Part shown: piece by piece, positions 34,751 to 43,115 of the stretch
How positions within the stretch are numbered: the first letter of the stretch is position 1
Layout of the letters: each line of letters opens with the position of its first letter
Assembly (NCBI GenBank): GCA_038246575.1
Contig: JBBRVU010000001.1
Span: forward strand, 93,072-157,071
Length of the DNA: 64,000 bases
DNA from: JACCUZ01 sp038246575
GTDB taxonomy: Bacteria; Actinomycetota; Actinomycetes; JACCUZ01
Reading direction: 5' to 3'
Notes under the pieces: generated by a model
What the model was told of the DNA's origin: nothing
What the model saw: only the letters and a program-made list of their open reading frames with translations
The model's database searches: none
Translations under genes and position numbers: made by a program

Positions 34751-35394
34751 TGCAGCCCCCGGGATGTGGTCAGCTTGGCGAGCAGGGTGAAGGCGGCGTC
34801 GAACAGGATGGCGACGATGATGACACCCACCATGCCGGCGAGCACGAGGTTGACGGCGACCGGGGAACCAACGACGGCCAGCCCGTTGAAGATGAAGTTG
34901 CCGTAGCCGGGTCCGTCGACGATAGACCCGATGGTGGCGATGCCGACCAGGATCAATGTCGCGACGCGGACTCCAGTGACGATCACCGGCCAGGCGATGG
35001 GGAGCTCGATCCGAAGGAGCCGCTGACGCTTGCTCATGCCCATGCCCTGCGCGGACTCAACCATGGCGGGGTCGACTTCACGCAGGCCGGTGATTGTGTT
35101 ACGGACGACTGGGAGCAGCCCGTACATCGTCAGCGCGATCACGACCGGCTTGGCGCCGATGCCGAACGGCCCGATCAGCAGGACGAACAATGCGAAGGAC
35201 GGGACAGTCAGGAACGCGCTGGTGATGGCGAGCACGATCTCGCGTGGCCGGTTGGTGCGGTAGGTCGCCACCCCAAGGCCGACGCCGATGACCGTGCACA
35301 GGATCACGGAGACGCCGACGAGCGCAACGTGCTCGAGCCCGAGCTGCAGCATGTCCGATCGACGATCCAGCATGAACTCCAACAGGCTGCTCAC
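34747..35394 (-). CDS. Glycine betaine/choline-type ABC transporter permease
   Basis: A 215-residue permease with five to six helices and the EAA-like loop GLREVDPAMVESAQGMGMSKRQ, matching the ProW/OpuB core. The GTG start (35394) overlaps the stop of the IclR gene (GTGA), which couples regulator and transporter. With the larger permease it forms the membrane channel, probably as a heterodimer. Confidence 0.92.
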
Positions 35395-36191
35395 GCGGGG
35401 GCCATCCTTCGCGCGGGATCAGGCGCGGGCCCGGAAAGACGGAGGGAGACCTCGGCTGCAGCCAGGGCCACGATCCTTCCGGTGTCAGCCAGCCGGGTGC
35501 CCAGCCGGAACTTCGGGGCGGAGATGTTCAGCGCCGCAACGATGCGACCGTTCGGGTCGCGGACCGGTGCGGCCACCGCAACCAGTCCCGGCTCGAACTC
35601 CTCGTCAACCTTGGCGTAACCCCGCAGTCGCGCCTCCCGCACTCGCTCGATCAAGTCGTCGAGGTCGCGGGGACCGCCGTTGATCGGCGCGGGCCACGGC
35701 CGCTCTCCAAGCACCGCGACCAGTTGTTCGCGGTCGTGGTCGCACAGCAAGGCACGGCCCGAGGAGGTCGTCACGGCGGGCACCATGCGCCCAACCCAGG
35801 AGACGGCCTGAACGGCTCGGGCCGGCGCCTCGGTCAACAGTGTGAGCACCGAGCTACCGCGGAGGACCGAGAGGTGGGCACTCTCTTCGGTGTCCCGGAC
35901 CAGTCTGGACAGGATCGGGCGGCAGGCATCCAGCAGCCGGGCGTCGCCCGAGCGGGCCGCCAACGCGAAGACCTGCCAGCCCAGCCGATAGCGACGGGTG
36001 ACCGGGTCGCGTTCCGCGAAGCCGGCATCAGCCAGAGTGGCCAGCATGCGTGAGACCTGGCTCTTGTCCCGCCCGACGATGGCCGCGAGCTCGCCGACGC
36101 CGCTGCCTCCGGACGCCCGGACCCCGTCGGACCCAAGCGCTTCGAGCAGAGCGAGAGCACGACCGAGGCTGCCGACCCGACCGGTGATCAT
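35391..36191 (-). CDS. IclR-family transcriptional regulator 2
   Basis: A 266-residue regulator with the winged helix (LAAIVGRDKSQVSRMLATLADAGFAER) and IclR effector domain (GRMVPAVTTSSGRALLCDHD; RGYAKVDEEFEPGLVAVAAPV). It is closely similar to the regulator at 30043, pointing to duplication within the island. It heads the five-gene transporter operon and is translationally coupled to it. GAGGGTG precedes the ATG at 36191. Confidence 0.91.
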   Translation of the reverse strand: MITGRVGSLGRALALLEALGSDGVRASGGSGVGELAAIVGRDKSQVSRMLATLADAGFAERDPVTRRYRLGWQVFALAARSGDARLLDACRPILSRLVRDTEESAHLSVLRGSSVLTLLTEAPARAVQAVSWVGRMVPAVTTSSGRALLCDHDREQLVAVLGERPWPAPINGGPRDLDDLIERVREARLRGYAKVDEEFEPGLVAVAAPVRDPNGRIVAALNISAPKFRLGTRLADTGRIVALAAAEVSLRLSGPAPDPARRMAPA

Positions 36192-36209
36192 GGGCGCACC
36201 CTCGCAGAG

Positions 36210-36249
36210 CGTTGCACCATAGGCAATGGCTCATGCCGATATTGCAACG
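36210..36249. promoter_or_regulatory. IclR2/MetE intergenic inverted repeats
   Basis: CGTTGCA (36210-36216) and TGCAACG (36243-36249) form a perfect 7-base inverted repeat, with an inner TTGC-N7-GCAA (36212-36226) sharing one arm. Minus-strand TATGGT (36216-36221) could be the -10 of the transporter operon. The cluster suggests a multi-site operator for IclR-type binding. Further inverted repeats (GTCGGG/CCCGAC at 36260-36273) follow. On the plus strand TACTGT (36314-36319) may be the -10 for the MetE-like gene. Confidence 0.5.
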
Positions 36250-36414
36250 TCCCCGTAAGGTCGGGACCCCGACGTCCGGGTGCCGACCTTTGACGCCCCA
36301 TCAGCGCCCTGGTTACTGTGACACAGGTCTCATGGCACGACGAGCTCTGTCTCTTTCGACCAGCGGGCGCGAGCGATTCCCGCGCGGTCCCGTCTGCATC
36401 CAACTGAAGAGGAC

Positions 36415-37602
36415 ATGACGACCATGACCGGTTACGACCCCAGGACAGCCACCGGAATCCCGACGGAGCCCGTCGGTTCCCTGCCCCGACCCGCAAAGCT
36501 TCAGGAGGCCTACGCGGCCTACGACGCCGACCCCGGCGACACCACGAAGTCCGCGCTGGAGGCCCTTCAGGACGAGGCCGTCCAGGACTCGATTGCGAAG
36601 TTCGAAGCCACCGGATCCCCGATCATCTCCGACGGTGAGCAGCGCATCTCGAGCTTTGCGACCTATCCATTGACCGACACGCTGGCCGGCACCGGGCTGG
36701 CAGACCATCTCGGCCCAGGCGGTCAGTACTTCGCGATCTTCGCCGACGGGCACTACCGGCAGCTGCCGACCCTGACCGGCGGCCCCTTCCGTTACAAGAC
36801 CTACTCCGGGGACGTCCTCTCCCAGTCGATCGGCTACGCGAAGAAGCCGATGAAGCAAGCTGTCATCGCACCGTCGATGCTCTGCCTTCTGTACCCGCTC
36901 GAAGAAGAGATCGACGGCTACACCCGCGAGGACTTCGAGTCCGATCTGGTGGACGAGTGTGAGAAGGACATCCGCAGCGCCTTCGCCGCCGGAGCCGTGC
37001 GAGTCTCGATCGACTTCACCGAAGGACGCCTCGCCACCCGCAAGGACCCACGGAACCCCTGGACTGGTGCGGGCATGCTGCCGCACTTCATCGAGCTGAA
37101 CAACCGCGTGCTGGACCGCTTCTCGCCCGAGGAGCGGGCGAACATCGGCATTCACACCTGTCCCGGCGGCGACCGCGACTCGGTGCACAGCGCCGACGTC
37201 CCCTACAGCGACCTGCTTCCGGAGATGTTCAAGCTGAACGCCGGCTACTTCCTCATGCAGTTCGCCAGCGAGCGCGAAAAGGACCCGGTGCTCGAGCTGA
37301 TCGGCAAGGCGAGCCGCGACGACGCCAACGGCGTGCCGCAGATGTGCTACATCGGGGTGGCCAACGGTCTGCATCCGCGGGCGGAGAGTCCCGAGGAGGT
37401 CCGCGACCTGTTGATTCGGGCGGCGAACTTCATCCCCCAGGAGCGACTGGGATCCACCGACGACTGCGGCTTCTCACCGTTCAGCATCGACGAGAAGCCG
37501 AGCCACGGGTCACCGGACTACGGCCGGGAAGTGGCGTTCCAGAAGATCGCCAACCGCGTCGAGGGCACCCGGATGGCGGCGGAGAAGCTCGGCATCAGCT
37601 GA
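36415..37602 (+). CDS. Cobalamin-independent methionine synthase II (core MetE-like) protein
   Basis: A 395-residue protein equal to the C-terminal catalytic half of MetE. PVGSLPRP is the typical start of the barrel; HTCPGG (about residues 244-249) and the late DDCGFSP supply His/Cys zinc ligands. It lacks the N-terminal MetE half that binds polyglutamyl methyl-THF, so the methyl donor may be different (a methylated corrinoid protein or a betaine-derived group). Divergent from the IclR-transporter operon. ATG 36415 lies very close to AGAGG; ATG 36424 has better spacing. Confidence 0.85.
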   Translation: MTTMTGYDPRTATGIPTEPVGSLPRPAKLQEAYAAYDADPGDTTKSALEALQDEAVQDSIAKFEATGSPIISDGEQRISSFATYPLTDTLAGTGLADHLGPGGQYFAIFADGHYRQLPTLTGGPFRYKTYSGDVLSQSIGYAKKPMKQAVIAPSMLCLLYPLEEEIDGYTREDFESDLVDECEKDIRSAFAAGAVRVSIDFTEGRLATRKDPRNPWTGAGMLPHFIELNNRVLDRFSPEERANIGIHTCPGGDRDSVHSADVPYSDLLPEMFKLNAGYFLMQFASEREKDPVLELIGKASRDDANGVPQMCYIGVANGLHPRAESPEEVRDLLIRAANFIPQERLGSTDDCGFSPFSIDEKPSHGSPDYGREVAFQKIANRVEGTRMAAEKLGIS

Positions 37603-37623
37603 CCGACCCGCGGGAGGCCCCTG

Positions 37624-39297
37624 TCAGAACCGGGGCGGCTCGCGGTAGTTGCCCCACTCGGCGCGGAGCGCGTCGCAGACCTCGCCGAGGGTTGCCTCCG
37701 CACGCACGGCGTCGAGCATCGCGGGCACCATGTTGTCGGCCGTCCGCGCGACCTCGACCATCCGCTGGAGAGCGGCTTGGACACCGACCTTGTCACGGGC
37801 GGACTTGCGCGCCTCTAGTACCCGCTTCTGCTCCCGCTCGACCTCATGCGACACGCGCATGATCTCCAGCGGCTCCTCGACGGTCTTGGTGTGACAATTG
37901 ACCCCGACGATCTTCTTCTCGCCCTTCTCCAGCGCGGTCTGGTAGACGAAGGCCGCCTCGGCGATCTCGGACATGAACCAGCCGTCCTCGATGCCGCGCA
38001 GCAGGCCGGCGGTGATGGTCCCGTCGGAACCCATCTCGCGGATCCTGGCGAAGATCGCCTCCGCCTCGGCCTCGATCTTGTCGGTCAGCGCCTCGACGTA
38101 CCACGAGCCGCCCAGCGGGTCGGCGACATTGACCACGCCGATCTCCTCCATGATCACCTGCTGGGTGCGCACCGCGATCTCGGCGGCCTTCTCACTCGGC
38201 AGGGCGAGAACCTCGTCGAGTGCGTTGGTGTGCAGCGAGTTCGTGCCGCCGAGCACCGCGGACAGTGCCTCGATCGCGGTCCGGACGATGTTGTTGTCCG
38301 GCTGCTGCGCGGTCAGGGAGACCCCGGCGGTCTGGGTGTGGAATCGCAGCCACTGCGCCTTTTCTGTCGTGGCGCCGTAGACGTCACGCATCCACCGGGC
38401 CCAGATCCGACGTGCGGCGCGGAACTTGGCGATCTCCTCGAAGAAGTCGAGGTGGGCGTCGAAGAAGAACGACAGGCCGGGGGCGAACTGGTCGACGTCG
38501 AGTCCTCGCGACTGACCCAGCTCGACGTAGCCGAAGCCGTCGGCCAGCGTGAACGCCAGCTCCTGCGCGGCCGTCGAACCGGCCTCGCGGATGTGGTAGC
38601 CCGAGACAGACAGCGGCTTGTATGCCGGGATGTGCTCGACGCAGTACTCCATCAGGTCACCGATCAGCCGCAGGTGCGGCTCCGGCGGGAACAGCCATTC
38701 CTTCTGCGCGATGTACTCCTTGAAGATGTCGGTCTGCAGGGTGCCGTTGAGAACCGAGAGGTCGACGCCCTGACGCTCGGCGGCCACGAGGTACATGCAG
38801 AACACCGGCACCGCAGGGCCGCTGATCGTCATCGACGTCGTCACGTCGCCGATCGGGATGTCAGAGAAGAGCATGTCCATGTCTGAAGCCGAGTCGATCG
38901 CGACACCGCAGTGCCCGACCTCGCCCAGCGACATCGAGTCGTCGGAGTCACGGCCCATCAGGGTCGGCATGTCGAACGCCACCGACAGACCGCCCCCGCC
39001 CGAGGCCAGGATCATCTTGTAGCGCTCGTTGGTCTGCATCGCGTTGCCGAAGCCGGCGAACTGACGGATCGTCCAGGTCCGGCCGCGGTAACCGGTCGGG
39101 TAGAGGCCACGGGTGAACGGGAACTCCCCCGGCCATCCGATCCGCTCGAAGTCCTCGACGGTCTCTCCAGGGCGTGGGCCGTAGACGGGTTCGACCTCGA
39201 CACCGGAGAGCGTGGTGAAGTCGGCCTCCCGAACCTTCTGCCCCTCGAACCGCTCCTGCCAGCGCGCCCGTCCTGCCTGGATCTGCTCGGCGTCCAC
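37624..39297 (-). CDS. icmA: Isobutyryl-CoA mutase-type acyl-CoA mutase, large subunit
   Basis: A 557-residue large subunit without the B12-binding domain, which must be supplied by a separate small subunit not in the window. The active-site pair is Phe80 (WTIRQFAGFGNA) and Gln198 (EYIAQKEWLFPP), as in isobutyryl-CoA mutase; methylmalonyl-CoA mutase has Tyr and Arg there. It should therefore interconvert isobutyryl- and butyryl-CoA or a similar neutral branched substrate. GTG 39297 is the start, with GGAG 9 bases upstream. Convergent with the MetE-like gene and divergent from a MarR regulator. Confidence 0.88.
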   Translation of the reverse strand: MDAEQIQAGRARWQERFEGQKVREADFTTLSGVEVEPVYGPRPGETVEDFERIGWPGEFPFTRGLYPTGYRGRTWTIRQFAGFGNAMQTNERYKMILASGGGGLSVAFDMPTLMGRDSDDSMSLGEVGHCGVAIDSASDMDMLFSDIPIGDVTTSMTISGPAVPVFCMYLVAAERQGVDLSVLNGTLQTDIFKEYIAQKEWLFPPEPHLRLIGDLMEYCVEHIPAYKPLSVSGYHIREAGSTAAQELAFTLADGFGYVELGQSRGLDVDQFAPGLSFFFDAHLDFFEEIAKFRAARRIWARWMRDVYGATTEKAQWLRFHTQTAGVSLTAQQPDNNIVRTAIEALSAVLGGTNSLHTNALDEVLALPSEKAAEIAVRTQQVIMEEIGVVNVADPLGGSWYVEALTDKIEAEAEAIFARIREMGSDGTITAGLLRGIEDGWFMSEIAEAAFVYQTALEKGEKKIVGVNCHTKTVEEPLEIMRVSHEVEREQKRVLEARKSARDKVGVQAALQRMVEVARTADNMVPAMLDAVRAEATLGEVCDALRAEWGNYREPPRF

Positions 39298-39337
39298 GAC
39301 CGTCTCCTTCGCACGTTGAGCACTACTGGGACGTACG

Positions 39338-39358
39338 ATAGTTGGATGTCCTTACAAT
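39338..39358. promoter_or_regulatory. Candidate MarR operator and -10 in the icmA/marR gap
   Basis: GTTGGATGTCCTTAC (39341-39355) is a degenerate inverted repeat (GnnGGA-TG-TCCnnAC) and overlaps TACAAT (39353-39358), the likely -10 of the marR gene. Minus-strand TATCGT (39335-39340) may be the -10 for the mutase gene. One site could thus control both divergent genes. Confidence 0.42.
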
Positions 39359-39408
39359 GACCACCCGGCGGGACGGGACCGCCGGTGACGGAAGCACCTG
39401 GAGGGTCA

Positions 39409-39927
39409 GTGACAAGCATGCTCGGGTCCCCGGGGCTGGACTTCGACCCCATTGCCGAGGCGGGCCGGCAGTGGGAGGCCCACGGCTGGGGCGAGGCGGT
39501 CGACGGGATGATGGCCGTCACCTCGCTGATGCGCGCCCACCAGCTCGCCCTGTCCCGGGTCGATGCCGTGCTGCGCCCGCTGGACCTGAGCTTCGCGCGC
39601 TACGAGCTGCTGATGATCCTGTGGTTCAGTCGCAGCGGCTCTCTCCCGCTGGCCAAGCTCGGGGCGCGCCTCCAAGTGCACCCGACCAGCGTCACCAGTG
39701 CCGTCGACCGTCTTGAGCGCCAGGAGCTGGTCAGGCGCCGCCCCCATCCGAGTGATCGCCGCGCGACGCTCGCCGAGATCACCCAGGCAGGCCGGCAGGT
39801 GGCTGCCAAGGCGACTCAGGAGCTCAACCGGTCGGTGTTCGAGGACCTCGGGCTTCCGGCGTCCCAGCTGCGATCCATGATCGGCTCGCTGGGCGACCTC
39901 CGGCGATCGGCCGGCGACTTCGTCTGA
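39409..39927 (+). CDS. MarR-family transcriptional regulator
   Basis: A 172-residue regulator with the MarR winged helix: LSFARYELLMILWFSRSGSL, LGARLQVHPTSVTSAVDRLERQELVRRRPHPSDRR (read in parts). It is divergent from the mutase gene and likely represses it until an acyl-CoA or branched acid is present. Start uncertain: GTG 39409 or ATG 39418 follow GGAGGG at 39400-39405; GTG 39385 extends the frame without a better site. Confidence 0.88.
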   Translation: MTSMLGSPGLDFDPIAEAGRQWEAHGWGEAVDGMMAVTSLMRAHQLALSRVDAVLRPLDLSFARYELLMILWFSRSGSLPLAKLGARLQVHPTSVTSAVDRLERQELVRRRPHPSDRRATLAEITQAGRQVAAKATQELNRSVFEDLGLPASQLRSMIGSLGDLRRSAGDFV

Positions 39928-39989
39928 GCCCGGCGCCCCGGTCGGGAATCGGGTCGACCAGTCGGGCGGCGCCAGCCAGGATGGCGGGC

Positions 39990-40487
39990 ATGGCGGACGT
40001 ACGCACGTGTCACACCGCGGACCTGGACGATGCCATCCGAGCAGGAGCACGGGGGTTGCTCTATGACGTCTTCGACGACATGACCGAGCACGACTGGGAG
40101 CACTCCCTGGGCGGTATCCACGCGCTGGCGTGGGCCGACGGCGAGCTGATCGGGCACGCCTCCCTCATCCAGCGACGGCTGGTGCATGACGGGCGGGCCC
40201 TCCGGACCGGCTACGTCGAGGGCGTGGGCGTCCGTGCGGACCAGCGCGGGAAGGGCCACGGCGCAGCCATGATGGACGCGCTGGAACGAGTGATCCGGGG
40301 GGCGTACGAGCTCGGTGCCCTGGGCGCGACCGACGACGCCGCTGCGTTCTACCGATCGCGGGGCTGGGCGCCGTGGCAGGGTCACACCTCGGCACTGACA
40401 CCGGACGGCGTCGAGCGGACCCCAGACGCAGACGACTGCATCCTCGTCCTGACCGGGGACGTGCCGCTGGACCTCACCGGCACCTGA
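39990..40487 (+). CDS. aac(2'): Aminoglycoside 2'-N-acetyltransferase, AAC(2')-I family
   Basis: A 165-residue GNAT enzyme. TEHDWEHSLGGIHALAW, IQRRLVHDGRALRTGYVEGV, VRADQRGKGHGAAM and RGAYELGALGATDDAAAFYRSRGWAPW align block for block with the chromosomal AAC(2')-Ic of mycobacteria, and the TPDADDCILVL end is also shared. The family acetylates the 2'-amino group of aminoglycosides and is usually an intrinsic chromosomal gene, with a possible native role in cell-envelope metabolism. ATG 39990 follows AGGA at proper spacing; ATG 39981 is also in frame. No mobile element is nearby. Confidence 0.88.
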   Translation: MADVRTCHTADLDDAIRAGARGLLYDVFDDMTEHDWEHSLGGIHALAWADGELIGHASLIQRRLVHDGRALRTGYVEGVGVRADQRGKGHGAAMMDALERVIRGAYELGALGATDDAAAFYRSRGWAPWQGHTSALTPDGVERTPDADDCILVLTGDVPLDLTGT

Positions 40488-40579
40488 CCTGCGACTGGCG
40501 CGACGGCGACTGCTGGTAGCGCCGGTCCGGCCTGGGCGCGTCCTGACCCGGCCCACCCGGACCCGGTCCGATCCGCCCA

Positions 40580-40713
40580 GACCGCGCCGGTTGAGCCCGT
40601 TTTCGGCATGATCGAGTGGCCCGGACCGCGCCCACTTGAGCCCGTTTCGGCATGATCGGAGTGCTGCGGGGCCAGGCACCGGGGTGACTCTGCTCCGATC
40701 ATGACGAATCCCG
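40580..40713. repeat. Direct and inverted copies of a CATGATCGGAG intergenic element
   Basis: In the 295-base gap 40488-40782, which holds no gene, a unit of about 45 bp containing TTGAGCCCGTTTTCGGCATG is present twice (from 40580 and 40624). An inverted copy of the core, TCTGCTCCGATCATGACGAA, lies at 40689-40708. The core TCATGATCGGAGCAGA also occurs at 10291-10306. The opposite orientation of the copies would let the transcript fold into a long hairpin between two convergent genes. Confidence 0.65.
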
Positions 40714-40782
40714 CGCATCCAGCTCCAGCAGCAGCGGCGCAAGCGGACCGCCCCGCCTCAAGTCGCACACCGTGCGCAGCGT

Positions 40783-41637
40783 TCAGAACGCGCACACCTG
40801 GCGCAGGGCAACCTTGGTGGCGTCGTCGACGGTCGGCGTCACCGCGAGGGAGTCGCCGCCCGACGTGGAGACCCAGACGAGGAACTCGTAGGGCTTCTTG
40901 ATCTCCCCCTTGGTGTGGGCGTCACAACGCTGGGCGTAGGTCACCACCGGGATCCGCGCGTCGGGTCGAGCCGGGGTGAGCAACGCCAGGGGGTCCGAGG
41001 CAGTCGCGTCGGGGCGCAAGCCGTACATGATCGCCCCGGAGACCTGGCTCAACGTGCGCGGTCCGCCGGCCAGCAACGTGGCGCGGAGTGTCCCGTGCAG
41101 CTGGTCGCCGTCGGGGGTGCGCTCGAGCCGCCAGCGGTCCATGAACCGCAGGTCGACCTGGCGTTGGATCTGCTCGACGGCGCAGGCTCGGGTCGCGATT
41201 CGCTGCAGCAGACCATCCTCGTCGCCGGCGGCGAACCTCACCTGCCGGGTGGTGGACTCCGTCCCGACCTGCACGTCGAGAGTCACCCGAGGCGTGCCGA
41301 TCTGAGGTGGCCCGTCCGACGGACAAGCAACTGCTCCGTAGGGGACCGGCAGGTTGACCACCTGGCTCGCCGGGACCGGCGAGTCCTTGGCGATCGCCGG
41401 GGGCGTCTGGAAACCCGGGATCGTCAACCGCAGTCGCACGACGCGGATGTCCTGCGCTCCGCCGTTGCGCACGGCCACCTCGACCCGCTCGAGCGGTTCG
41501 TCGCTGCGCAGCTGGACGATCTCGGCGTCGATCGCCGGGTCCGGAGTGCCCCCAGAGGCGTCACCCGTCGACCCGCCCTGGCACGACGCCAGGCACAGGA
41601 GGACCAGTCCCCATGCCGCGGTTCCCGCTCGTGCCAT
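40783..41637 (-). CDS. Putative lipoprotein of unknown function
   Basis: A 284-residue exported protein with signal peptide and lipobox LASCQGG (Cys19 region). The mature part is beta-rich, with segments such as VRLRLTIPGFQTPP and PRVTLDVQVGTES reading like an immunoglobulin-type fold, and has three further cysteines pairing plausibly outside the cell (ACPSDG, ATRACAVEQ, AQRCDAH). I do not recognise a family. It is divergent from the LLM-hemerythrin gene. Confidence 0.78.
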   Translation of the reverse strand: MARAGTAAWGLVLLCLASCQGGSTGDASGGTPDPAIDAEIVQLRSDEPLERVEVAVRNGGAQDIRVVRLRLTIPGFQTPPAIAKDSPVPASQVVNLPVPYGAVACPSDGPPQIGTPRVTLDVQVGTESTTRQVRFAAGDEDGLLQRIATRACAVEQIQRQVDLRFMDRWRLERTPDGDQLHGTLRATLLAGGPRTLSQVSGAIMYGLRPDATASDPLALLTPARPDARIPVVTYAQRCDAHTKGEIKKPYEFLVWVSTSGGDSLAVTPTVDDATKVALRQVCAF

Positions 41638-41757
41638 ACGTCCATGATGCCTGCGACCACCGCCAAGACCCGGGGTTCGTGGACGGTTAGATTCATCACG
41701 AGCAACCCTCCGGTACGCCGCACGGGTGCCGCGACGTGCGACAGGTCAGGAGGTCAC

Positions 41758-43092
41758 GTGGGCGACTACGGCCACGACGTGCTGTTCGGCACCTTCCTGA
41801 CCCCTGACGCCAGTTCGCCGGCCGAAGTGGTCAGCCTCGCGCGGCTCGCCGAGCGGGTGGGCTTCGACCTTGCCACCTTCCAGGACCACCCCTACCATCC
41901 GGGCTTCCTGGACACCTCGACCCTGTTGAGCTACGTGGCGGCGCAGACGGCCACGATCCGGCTGGCGCCCGCTCAGGCCGTGCAGGCTCTCGGCGAGGCC
42001 ATCGACGTCATCCGGGCCATCTGGGCCGGCGACGAACGCGGCGGCGTTCGCGTCGACGGCGAGTTCCATCGAGTCGTCGGCGCCAAACGCGGCCCCAAGC
42101 CCGCTCACGACATCGAGATCTGGCTGGGTGCCTACAAGCCGCGGATGCTCGCCTTGACCGGCCGTGTCGCCGACGGCTGGCTGCCCTCGCTGACGTACCT
42201 TCCCGCAGACGGCCTGGCAGCCGCGAACTCCGTCATCGACGAAGCCGCCGCGGACGCCGGCCGCTCACCCACGAGCATCCGCCGCCTGCTGAACATCAGC
42301 GGCACCTTCGGCCATCAAGGCAGCCGGCTGCTCGACGGGCCGCCTGCGGTGTGGGCCGAGCAGCTCGCCGACCTCGCTCTCGGCAACGGCTTCAGCGTCT
42401 TCATCCTGGGCACCGACGACACCGAGGTCATCCGCCGCTTCGCCGCGGAGGTCGCACCAGCCGTCCGCGAGCAGGTGCACGCGGAACGCGACCCCGGGAC
42501 AGCAAAGCCCGCACCTTCGTCGGCCACGGCCTCGGTGTCAGCCTCGACGGTCTGGGACGAGTCAACGCGACCGGCGGGACCCAGCCCAGACCCGGATCGG
42601 GGCTACACACCTCACGAAACGGCCCGCGGCCAGCACCTCGTCGACGTCCATGACGCCCTGCGCGGCGAGCTGCGGCAGATCTACGACCTCATGGAGCAGG
42701 TCGCCGCCGGCTCGATGGACGTGAGCACTGCCCGCTCACACCTCAACACGATGACCCTGCGCCAGAACAACTGGACGCTGGGGACGTACTGCGAGTCCTA
42801 CTGCCGGATCGTCACGACCCATCACATGCTCGAGGACCAGAGCATGTTCCCCCACCTGCTCCGCGCAGATCCGCGACTCGAGCCGGTCATCGACCGACTG
42901 CAGGAGGAGCACCTCGCCATCCACGACGTCCTCGAGGGCGTCGACCGGGCGCTGGTCGCTTTCGTCACCGTCCCCGACGGTATGCCCGCGCTGCGCAAGG
43001 CCGTCGACTTGCTCAACGACACCCTGCTCTCGCACCTGTCCTACGAGGAGCAGGAGCTTGTCGAGCCGCTGGCCCGACTCGGTCTCGGCTAG
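41758..43092 (+). CDS. LLM-class (F420/flavin) oxidoreductase with internal deletion, fused to a hemerythrin domain
   Basis: A 444-residue fusion starting with GTG 41758 behind AGGAGG. Residues 1-240 are luciferase-like monooxygenase (FQDHPYHPGFLDTSTLLSYVAA; KPAHDIEIWLGAYKPRML; ADGWLPSLTYLP). At residue 70 the sequence passes straight from ATIRLA to PAQAVQALGEAID; family members, as I recall them, have about 50 residues between these blocks (the NLPLRPPA and LGLGAG-type segments). Residues 290-444 are a four-helix HHE hemerythrin domain with His-rich helices (THHMLEDQSMFPHL, EEHLAIHDVLEG, LSHLSYEEQELVEPL) that should bind a di-iron centre. The oxidoreductase half may be inactive, leaving an oxygen or iron sensor. 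Confidence 0.82.
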   Translation: MGDYGHDVLFGTFLTPDASSPAEVVSLARLAERVGFDLATFQDHPYHPGFLDTSTLLSYVAAQTATIRLAPAQAVQALGEAIDVIRAIWAGDERGGVRVDGEFHRVVGAKRGPKPAHDIEIWLGAYKPRMLALTGRVADGWLPSLTYLPADGLAAANSVIDEAAADAGRSPTSIRRLLNISGTFGHQGSRLLDGPPAVWAEQLADLALGNGFSVFILGTDDTEVIRRFAAEVAPAVREQVHAERDPGTAKPAPSSATASVSASTVWDESTRPAGPSPDPDRGYTPHETARGQHLVDVHDALRGELRQIYDLMEQVAAGSMDVSTARSHLNTMTLRQNNWTLGTYCESYCRIVTTHHMLEDQSMFPHLLRADPRLEPVIDRLQEEHLAIHDVLEGVDRALVAFVTVPDGMPALRKAVDLLNDTLLSHLSYEEQELVEPLARLGLG

Positions 43093-43115
43093 GCCCGGTA
43101 GCCCGCACGGCCGGA

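Noticed and set aside
39990..40487. Resistance gene on a mobile element
   Set aside because: No transposase, integrase, terminal repeats or composition break was seen around it; it looks intrinsic.
41758..43092. Frameshift explanation for the short LLM domain
   Set aside because: The frame is continuous and both sides of the junction are in the same frame with conserved residues, so an in-frame deletion, not a frameshift, fits.
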